Part shown: positions 58,349 to 64,000 of the stretch, one piece after another
Numbering within the stretch: position 1 is the first letter of the stretch
Layout of the letters: each line of letters opens with the position of its first letter
Source: WHSW01 sp963821025
GTDB taxonomy: Bacteria; Actinomycetota; Thermoleophilia; Solirubrobacterales; 70-9
Assembly (NCBI GenBank): GCA_963821025.1
Contig: CAWGCG010000005.1
Span: 186,001-250,000, forward strand
Length of the DNA stretch: 64,000 bases
Direction of reading: 5' to 3'
Notes under the pieces: generated by a model
What the model was told of the DNA's origin: nothing
Seen by the model: the letters and a program-made list of their open reading frames with translations, nothing else
Database searches by the model: none
Made by a program: the position numbers and the translations under genes

Positions 58349-58410
58349 GGTTGGCTTCCTCTCCGTAGGGGTTCGACCGACCCTACCCCCGAACTCACCA
58401 TGAGTCCAGA

Positions 58411-58890
58411 TCACCCCTCGAGGTCTGCGAGGCGGCCATCGGGCTCGAGCGTCACGTTCGGATCGCCGGCGGCGCTCGCCTGCAGCTCGGCGATCGCGGT
58501 CAGCTCCACTCCGTCGAGCGAGCTGATCGGCAGCCAACGACCCTCGCTCAGGACCTGGCCGGCGGCAAAGGGCTCGGGATCGAGCGCCTGCGAAGCGAAG
58601 ATCACCGCGCAAACACCGCCCTCGTCGAGGCGCTCGGCGCTGGAGCTGAGGTAGGTGACCAGCGCCCCCCGATAGCCGTGTGAGTCGAAATTGTGGCGCC
58701 CATAGGAGGCGGCCGCCGGATCGGCGTTCCAGGCGCGCACGCAACCCGGCGGCAGGGCCCGGACGGACGGATCGGAGCCGCCGCCCGCGAGCGTGACGCC
58801 GACCACGACGGCGGCGAGCAGCGCCGCGGCGCCGGCGACCAGCACCAGGCGAGCCCGTGGCGAGGCCTCGGTCGACTGCACCTGCGGCAC
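58411..58890 (-). CDS. Single-span membrane protein of unknown function
   Basis: A 159-residue protein with a short polar N-terminus, one helix (about 15-37, LVLVAGAAALLAAVVVGVTL) and an outer domain with two Cys (PPGCVRAWN and GGVCAVIFA) and SYGRHNFDSHGY. An outer location is inferred from the helix and the Cys pair. It is divergent from the Rieske gene by 68 bases and lies on the opposite strand to suf. No family recognised. Confidence 0.55.
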   Translation of the reverse strand: MPQVQSTEASPRARLVLVAGAAALLAAVVVGVTLAGGGSDPSVRALPPGCVRAWNADPAAASYGRHNFDSHGYRGALVTYLSSSAERLDEGGVCAVIFASQALDPEPFAAGQVLSEGRWLPISSLDGVELTAIAELQASAAGDPNVTLEPDGRLADLEG

Positions 58891-58930
58891 GCTAGCCGCA
58901 GCCGGCGCCGGGTGCGGCGGGTGGGACCGC

Positions 58931-58936
58931 TAAAAT
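58931..58936 (+). promoter_or_regulatory. -10 box for the Rieske-sufB-sufD unit
   Basis: TAAAAT, 22 bases before GTG 58959, followed by an AGGA ribosome-binding site. It lies in the divergent gap and would start transcription of the second suf block. Confidence 0.5.
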
Positions 58937-58958
58937 CCGACCCGGAGACTAGGAATAA

Positions 58959-59315
58959 GTGACCGACGCCACCCACGAGCCAATCCGAATGCCGACCGAG
59001 ACCGACACACTGACCGTCTGCAAGCTCGCCGAGCTCGGCGAGGGAGAGATGCGCCTGGTCGAGGTCGACGGCCGCAAGATCGGTGTCTTTCATTGCGCCG
59101 GTGGCGAGCTGTTCGCGATCGAGGATCGCTGTTCGCACGACGACGGCCCGCTCGCCGAGGGTGAGTTCGACGTCTCGACGTGTACGGTCGAGTGCCCCCG
59201 TCACGGGTCGCTGTTCGACCTGCGGACGGGCAAGCCCCGCAGCCTCCCGGCCTACCGGCCGGTCGAGACGTTCGAGGTTCGCGTGGATGATGACAAAGTG
59301 AAGCTGGAGCTCTGA
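58959..59315 (+). CDS. Rieske-type [2Fe-2S] ferredoxin in the suf cluster
   Basis: A 118-residue soluble Rieske protein. The ligands are Cys58/His60 (RCSHDDGPL) and Cys79/His82 (ECPRHGSLF), 18 residues between pairs, as in non-heme dioxygenase ferredoxins. It probably supplies electrons to Fe-S assembly or to a partner oxygenase; its location beside sufB favours the former. GTG 58959 has a close AGGA. It sits 5 bases before sufB. Confidence 0.9.
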   Translation: MTDATHEPIRMPTETDTLTVCKLAELGEGEMRLVEVDGRKIGVFHCAGGELFAIEDRCSHDDGPLAEGEFDVSTCTVECPRHGSLFDLRTGKPRSLPAYRPVETFEVRVDDDKVKLEL

Positions 59316-59320
59316 ACTAG

Positions 59321-60781
59321 ATGACCAAGCCGCCCGAGACCCTGGCGCCGTCCGGCAAGCAGTTGACCGAGTCCGAGTCCGCGCTCAAGGGCATCAACAC
59401 CGACTACGCCGAGAAATTCGGCTTCTCCGATCCCGAGACCGGCTATGCCTACAAGGCGCCGAAGGGGCTCTCGCGCGAGGTCGTCGAGTCGATCTCCGAC
59501 TACAAGTCGGAGCCGCAGTGGATGCGCGACTTTCGGGTCAAGGCCTACGAGCACTTCGTCGAGCGCCCGATCCCGAAGTGGGGCGGCGACCTCGACCAGA
59601 TCGACTTCGACGACATCCACTACTTCGTCCGCGCCTCCGACACCAACAGCCGCGACTGGAGCGAGGTTCCCGAGGACATCAAGAACACCTTCGACCGGCT
59701 CGGGATCCCCGAGGCGGAGCGCAAGTTCCTCTCCGGCGTCGGCGCCCAGTACGAGTCCGAGGTCGTCTACCACCAGGTGAACGAGAAGCTCGAGGCCCAG
59801 GGCGTGATCTTCACCGACATGGACACCGCCCTGCGCGAGCACGAGGACCTGGTGCGCGAGTACTGGGCGACGATCATCCCCCCCAACGACAACAAGCTCG
59901 CCGCGCTCAACTCCGCGGTCTGGTCGGGCGGCTCGTTCGTCTACGTCCCCGCCGGAGTCAAGGTCGAGATGCCACTGCAGGCGTACTTCCGGATCAACAC
60001 CGAGAACATGGGCCAGTTCGAACGCACCCTGATCATCGCCGAGGAGGGCGCCGAGGTCCATTACATCGAGGGCTGCACCGCCCCCGTTTACTCGAGCGAC
60101 TCGCTGCACTCGGCCGTGGTCGAGATCTGCGCCAAGCCGAGCTCGCGGATCCGCTACACGACGGTCCAGAACTGGTCGCAAAACGTCTTCAACCTGGTCA
60201 CCAAGCGCGCCGTCGCGCACGAGAACGCGACCATGGAGTGGGTCGACTGCAACCTCGGCTCGAAGCTGACGATGAAGTACCCGTCGATCTATCTGCTCGG
60301 CGAGAAGGCCCACGGCGAGATCCTCTCGATCGCCTTCGCCGGCAAGGGCCAGCATCAGGACGCGGGCGGCAAGATCATCCACGGGGCGCCGAAGACGACC
60401 TCGTCGATCTTCTCCAAGTCGATCTCCAAGGACGGCGGACGGGCGACCTACCGCGGCCTGCTCGAGGTCGCCCAGGGCGCCACCGAGGCCAAGTCAAAGG
60501 TCGTTTGCGACGCGCTCCTGCTCGACGAGGCCTCGCGTTCGGACACCTACCCGACGATCCGCATCGATGAGTCCGATGCCAACGTCGGCCACGAGGCCTC
60601 GGTCTCGAAGGTCGGCGAGGACCAGCTCTTCTACCTCCAGAGCCGCGGGCTCGACGAGGAGGAGGCGTCGAAGATGATCGTCAACGGGTTCATCGAGCCG
60701 ATCGCGAAGGAGCTGCCGATGGAGTACTCGGTGGAGATGAACCGGCTGATCGAGCTGCAGATGGAGGGCTCGATTGGCTGA
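59321..60781 (+). CDS. sufB: Fe-S cluster scaffold SufB
   Basis: A 486-residue scaffold subunit. Family segments include YVPAGVKVEMPLQAYFRIN, YIEGCTAPVYSSDSLHSAV, QNWSQNVFNLVTKRA, and RSDTYPTIRIDESDANVGHEASVSKVG near the C-terminus (read here as two adjacent parts). The full length and all conserved blocks are intact. With SufC and SufD it builds and hands on clusters. It overlaps sufD by 8 bases. Confidence 0.96.
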   Translation: MTKPPETLAPSGKQLTESESALKGINTDYAEKFGFSDPETGYAYKAPKGLSREVVESISDYKSEPQWMRDFRVKAYEHFVERPIPKWGGDLDQIDFDDIHYFVRASDTNSRDWSEVPEDIKNTFDRLGIPEAERKFLSGVGAQYESEVVYHQVNEKLEAQGVIFTDMDTALREHEDLVREYWATIIPPNDNKLAALNSAVWSGGSFVYVPAGVKVEMPLQAYFRINTENMGQFERTLIIAEEGAEVHYIEGCTAPVYSSDSLHSAVVEICAKPSSRIRYTTVQNWSQNVFNLVTKRAVAHENATMEWVDCNLGSKLTMKYPSIYLLGEKAHGEILSIAFAGKGQHQDAGGKIIHGAPKTTSSIFSKSISKDGGRATYRGLLEVAQGATEAKSKVVCDALLLDEASRSDTYPTIRIDESDANVGHEASVSKVGEDQLFYLQSRGLDEEEASKMIVNGFIEPIAKELPMEYSVEMNRLIELQMEGSIG

Positions 60782-61958
60782 CGCCGCAGCGGCGGCGCCT
60801 CAGCTCTCCGAACCGGACTGGCTGCTCGAGGCTCGCGATCGGGCCAAGGAGCTCGCGGCGACCCTGAAGCTGCCGACCGCAAAGCAGAAGGGCTGGGAGT
60901 TCACCGACCTCTCCAGCCTCGACCTCGACGCCTATAGCGAGGCGGTGGCGACGGTCGACGGCCTCGAGCCCAGCGACGGCGACGGGCCGGTCGTGATGGC
61001 GCTCGCCGAGGCCGCCGTCAGCCATCCCGAGCTGGTCCGCGACCGGCTCGGGTCGATCGTGCCCGCCAACGACCCGTTCGCCGCCCGAAACGAGGCCCGC
61101 TGGCGCGACGGCATCCTCGTCTACGTGCCCGCTCGAACCCGGCTCGAACGGCCGATCCGGCTGACCGTCTCGGGCACGGAGGGCGAGGAGATCGAGTGGC
61201 GCGTCCTGATCGTCCTCGACGAGGGCGCCGAGGCCGAGGTCTGGGAGCGCTATGCATCCGAGGGCGAGACCTTGTTCAACGGCGTCGTCGAGCTCGCGGT
61301 CGGCGACGGCGCCAACCTGCGCTACGTCTGCGAGCAGGAGCTCTCCGAGCAGAGCTGGGTTTTCGCGACCCAGCGCGCCGAGGTCGGCCGCGATGCGGGG
61401 CTCGAATGGGTTGCCCTGGGCTTCGGCTCGGCGCGCGGCAAGGTCCGGATGGAGACCAAGCTCGCCGGCCGCGGCTCGAGTGCCAGAGTGACCGGTGCAT
61501 ACGCCGGTACCGGGAGCCAGCACCTCGACTACGACACTACCCAGGAGCACGCGGCCGAGGACACGACCTCGGACCTCGCCTTCCGCGGCGTGCTCGCCCA
61601 GCAGGCGACAGCCGTGTGGCGCGGGATGATTCGTGTCGACAAGGGCGCTCAGCGAACCGACGCCTTCCAGGAGAGCCGCAACCTGCTGCTCTCGACCGAG
61701 GCACACGCCGACGCGATCCCCGGCCTCGAGATCGAGGCCGACGACGTCCGCTGCACCCACGCGGCCGCGGTCGCCCAGGTCGATCCCGAGCAGCTGTTCT
61801 ACCTGACCTCGCGGGGCGTGTCGGAGGCGGACGCGAAGCGACTGGTGATCGAGGGCTTCCTCCAGGAGCTGGTCGAGCGCGCTTCGGAGGGACCGATCCG
61901 CGACGCGCTTCGCGATGAGCTCGAAAAGCGCCTCGCACAGCTGCTCGCCGACACCTAG
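60774..61958 (+). CDS. sufD: Fe-S cluster assembly protein SufD
   Basis: A 394-residue partner of SufB: KGWEFTDLSSLDLDAY near the N-terminus, YVPARTRLERPIRLTVSG, GFGSARGKVRMETKLAG in the beta-helix core, and CTHAAAVAQVDPEQLFYLTS near the C-terminus with the conserved His. TTG 60774 overlaps the sufB stop by 8 bases, which makes coupled translation likely and gives the SufB and SufD amounts needed for the complex. Confidence 0.93.
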   Translation: MADAAAAAPQLSEPDWLLEARDRAKELAATLKLPTAKQKGWEFTDLSSLDLDAYSEAVATVDGLEPSDGDGPVVMALAEAAVSHPELVRDRLGSIVPANDPFAARNEARWRDGILVYVPARTRLERPIRLTVSGTEGEEIEWRVLIVLDEGAEAEVWERYASEGETLFNGVVELAVGDGANLRYVCEQELSEQSWVFATQRAEVGRDAGLEWVALGFGSARGKVRMETKLAGRGSSARVTGAYAGTGSQHLDYDTTQEHAAEDTTSDLAFRGVLAQQATAVWRGMIRVDKGAQRTDAFQESRNLLLSTEAHADAIPGLEIEADDVRCTHAAAVAQVDPEQLFYLTSRGVSEADAKRLVIEGFLQELVERASEGPIRDALRDELEKRLAQLLADT

Positions 61959-61989
61959 CGCGGCGGCGGCGGCTCGACGCACCCTGCGG

Positions 61990-62400
61990 TCACTCGAGGC
62001 GCAGGAGCTCGAACCTGACCCGGCCGTCACGGACCGCGCGCGCCACCTGGCGCTCGTTTCGGTTGAGCTTTCCCGAGCCGGTCTTGACCTCGACCAAGAC
62101 GACCTCCCGCAGCTCACCCTCGCCGATCCCGTCGAAGACGACGTAGTCGACCGGGGCGCCGAGAAAGCGCGCTTCGCTCGGATCGAAGCGGTCGAAGAAC
62201 TGCGGCACGAGCGGCACCAGCTGCTCGCCCGCGCGCCCGGCGAGCACTCTGCGACTGCGCTTGATCGCGTCCGCTCGGGCATCGGCGAGATCCTGATCCG
62301 CGTAGCGATAGACGGCGCGGTAGCGGGCGTGGGCGACCGAGATCCGCACCAGCGCGAGCACGGCGATCGCGAGCAGCGCAATGGCCACGCCATCATTCAT
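61990..62400 (-). CDS. Membrane-anchored Holliday-junction-resolvase-like endonuclease domain protein
   Basis: A 136-residue protein with an N-terminal helix (about 4-22, GVAIALLAIAVLALVRISVA). The domain that follows resembles PF10107 (endonuclease related to archaeal Holliday junction resolvase): RAGEQLVPLVPQFFD, PVDYVVFDGI, EVVLVEVKTG and NERQVARAV. The E-x-K and D positions of a PD-(D/E)xK nuclease are visible. ATG 62400 is the start that includes the anchor. Its role is unknown. It faces the end of sufD with 31 bases between. Confidence 0.65.
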   Translation of the reverse strand: MNDGVAIALLAIAVLALVRISVAHARYRAVYRYADQDLADARADAIKRSRRVLAGRAGEQLVPLVPQFFDRFDPSEARFLGAPVDYVVFDGIGEGELREVVLVEVKTGSGKLNRNERQVARAVRDGRVRFELLRLE

Positions 62401-62458
62401 CGGGCCCAGTCTGAGCACCGCCGCGGTCGACGCCCCCGCGCTGCAAGCGGGCGCCCAA

Positions 62459-63685
62459 TCAGCCGAGCAGGCCCTGGCCGATGTAAGTGCCCGCGGCGGC
62501 CCCTGGCGGGATCGCGAAGACCGCACTCGAGGTGTGCTTGATGTACTCGTTGAGCGCGTCGCCGCCGAGGTTTCGCTGAATCGCCGCGAACTGCTCGGGG
62601 TCGCGCTGGAAGCCGATGAAGAAGAGTCCTGCGTCGAGCTCGCCGGTGACCTCGTCGAAGCCGTCGGTGAACGAGTAGCCGCGGCGCAGGATCCGAGTGC
62701 CGCCCACGCTGGCCGGAGCGGCGAGCCGGATATGGGCGTCGCGCGGGATCACCGGACCGTCGGGTCCGCGCGCCGCGAGGTCGGGAGGGTCGAACTCGCC
62801 GACGCCGGTCAATGGCGCTCCGGAGACCTTCGCGCGACCGATCGTCAGCTCCTGGTCGGAGAGCGTCGCACGATCCCAGACCTCGATCAGCATCCTGATC
62901 CGGCGCGCGACGAGGTAGCTGCCCCCGCGTAGCCACGGTGGTCCCTCGTCGCCGACCCAGACGAACTGCTCCAGCGCCTCAGAATCCTCGGCGCGGATGT
63001 TGTTGGTCCCGTCCTTCAGCCCCATCAGGTTTCGCGGGGTGCCCTGGGCGCGGGTCGTGGTCGAGGTGCGGCCGAAGCCGAGCTGCGACCAGCGCAAGAC
63101 CACGGTGCCGCGACCGATTCTGGTCAGGTTGCGTACCGCGTGAAACGCGACCTGCGGGTCGTCCGAGCATGCCTGGACGCAGAGGTCGCCACCGGAACGC
63201 GCCGGATCGATTGCCTCCGCCGGCAGCGGGTCCAAAGCGCGCAGGGGTGCGGGTCGGTCTCGGTCGAGGCCGAAACGGCCGAACAGCGACGGGCCGAAGC
63301 CGATCGTGACCGTCAGCCGTGAGGGCAACAGGCCCACAGCCTCGCCGGTGTCCTCAGGCGGCAACAGCGGCTCGGTGTTGCGCTCGCCGACACGCTCGCC
63401 GGCGGTCATCCGCGCAGCCGCCTCGGTCCACGCCCGCAACAGGTCGATCAGCTCGCGACGGTCGCTCGCGACCACGTCGAAGGCGGCAAAGTGGAGGCGG
63501 TCCTGAGCGGGTGTGACGATCCCGGCTTGGCGCTCGCCGTGGAAATCGACGGTCCCGGTGCCATCGCCTTCGTCGGCCTCGGCCGTCTCGCGGCCGACAA
63601 GATATCCGCCCGCGCCCAGGCCGAGACCGGCGCCGGCGACCCCGGCCGAGCCGAGCAGCCGGCGCCTGGTCAGCTTCGAACTCAT
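62459..63685 (-). CDS. efeB: Dye-decolorizing peroxidase EfeB (deferrochelatase-type)
   Basis: A 408-residue heme peroxidase exported by the Tat route: TRRRLLGSAG is a twin-arginine signal. The DyP hallmark GLKDG (222-226) is present, with a likely proximal His318 in RDAHIRLAAP and RGYSFTDG downstream. In the EfeUOB system it oxidises ferrous iron or recovers iron from heme outside the membrane. ATG 63685 overlaps the stop of efeO (ATGA), confirming the operon. Confidence 0.92.
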   Translation of the reverse strand: MSSKLTRRRLLGSAGVAGAGLGLGAGGYLVGRETAEADEGDGTGTVDFHGERQAGIVTPAQDRLHFAAFDVVASDRRELIDLLRAWTEAAARMTAGERVGERNTEPLLPPEDTGEAVGLLPSRLTVTIGFGPSLFGRFGLDRDRPAPLRALDPLPAEAIDPARSGGDLCVQACSDDPQVAFHAVRNLTRIGRGTVVLRWSQLGFGRTSTTTRAQGTPRNLMGLKDGTNNIRAEDSEALEQFVWVGDEGPPWLRGGSYLVARRIRMLIEVWDRATLSDQELTIGRAKVSGAPLTGVGEFDPPDLAARGPDGPVIPRDAHIRLAAPASVGGTRILRRGYSFTDGFDEVTGELDAGLFFIGFQRDPEQFAAIQRNLGGDALNEYIKHTSSAVFAIPPGAAAGTYIGQGLLG

Positions 63686-64000
63686 CCGACCACGGAGGGG
63701 ACCTGCGAGAGCGACTCGCCGAGCGCGTCGATCGCCTGGGCGAGCTCCTTCGTGTTGGCTGTGGTGAGCTGGTCATAGAGGACGTACCCGTCTCCGCGCC
63801 GATAGGCGTCGAGCAGTGCGTACGTGTCTTCAAACTCGCCCTCGATCCGCTCGGCGAGTTCGGGGTCGGCGTCCTCGACGACGGGCTTCAGCGCCTCGAA
63901 CCCGGCCTCGGCGCCGGCGACGTTGGCCTCGAAGTCCCATAGGTCGGTGTGCGAGTAGCGCTCCTCCTCCCCGGTGATCTTCGAGGCCGAGACCTCGCCC
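63682..64000 (-). CDS. efeO: EfeO-type iron-uptake lipoprotein/periplasmic protein (5' part outside window)
   Basis: Only the last 105 codons are inside the window. The readable segment has SASKITGEEERYSHTDLWDF followed by EANVAGAEAGF, the M75/imelysin-like signature of EfeO, and ends LGESLSQVPSVVG. EfeO collects iron for the EfeU permease in the Efe ferrous uptake system. It is coupled to efeB by a 4-base overlap. The cupredoxin part and the export signal, if present, lie beyond the end. Confidence 0.88.
   Translation of the reverse strand, partial: GEVSASKITGEEERYSHTDLWDFEANVAGAEAGFEALKPVVEDADPELAERIEGEFEDTYALLDAYRRGDGYVLYDQLTTANTKELAQAIDALGESLSQVPSVVG

Overview
The window is a strongly GC-rich bacterial chromosome segment with very short intergenic gaps, many GTG/TTG starts and frequent 4-base start/stop overlaps. 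A CysM/MoeZ-type/CysO-type sulfur-carrier set, a Suf operon under an Rrf2 regulator, an Efe iron-uptake system and many TANNNT -10 boxes lying 6-10 nt before start codons all point to an actinobacterium. My best guess is a member of the Thermoleophilia/Solirubrobacterales; this is an inference from gene content, not a demonstrated placement. No tRNA, rRNA, CRISPR, insertion sequence or phage gene was seen. No gene-free stretch exceeds 300 bases; the largest, 45708-45967, holds a 39-nt palindrome and a promoter.

Region 1 (1-17165) is a cell-surface glycan locus built from tandem paralogues. Six GT8-like glycosyltransferases (1-5596, the first cut by the window edge) run into three UDP-glycosyltransferase-like genes (5584-9240), most of them translationally coupled. 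Convergent to them are a Wzt/Wzm-type polysaccharide ABC exporter and a UDP-galactopyranose mutase-like flavoprotein with a +1 frameshift. Divergent from the flavoprotein run four paralogous SAM methyltransferases and a GT39-like membrane glycosyltransferase.

Region 2 (17182-36247) continues the theme: a GT4-GT2 fusion with a coupled 71-residue coiled-coil protein, cysM, a polar amino-acid ABC transporter, a GT2 and a methyltransferase, a large GT4 protein, a second Wzt/Wzm pair (Wzt with a C-terminal sugar-binding domain, Wzm frameshifted), and an operon of an initiating sugar-phosphate transferase, a methyltransferase and a GT2-GT4 fusion.

Region 3 (36255-52773) has an O-antigen-ligase/polymerase-like protein with TPR repeats, a secreted or anchored low-complexity protein, three tandem exported clan GH-A glycoside hydrolases, a CysO-like sulfur carrier with a rhodanese-MoeB activating enzyme, a GT2, the protease HtpX, a NarL-type two-component system, a methyltransferase and three tandem membrane glycosyltransferases.

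Region 4 (52835-64000) is Fe-S assembly and iron: sufR-like, sufC, sufS, a metallo-beta-lactamase-like gene, sufU, a Rieske ferredoxin, sufB and sufD on the plus strand. This set is interrupted by minus-strand genes for an arylsulfotransferase-like protein and two small exported proteins. It is followed by a membrane-anchored endonuclease-like protein and efeB/efeO, the latter cut by the window end.

Taken together, regions 1-3 look like machinery to start, extend, methylate, export, polymerise and trim one or more surface polysaccharides. Its most unusual trait is repeated tandem duplication: 6 + 3 + 4 + 3 + 3 paralogues.
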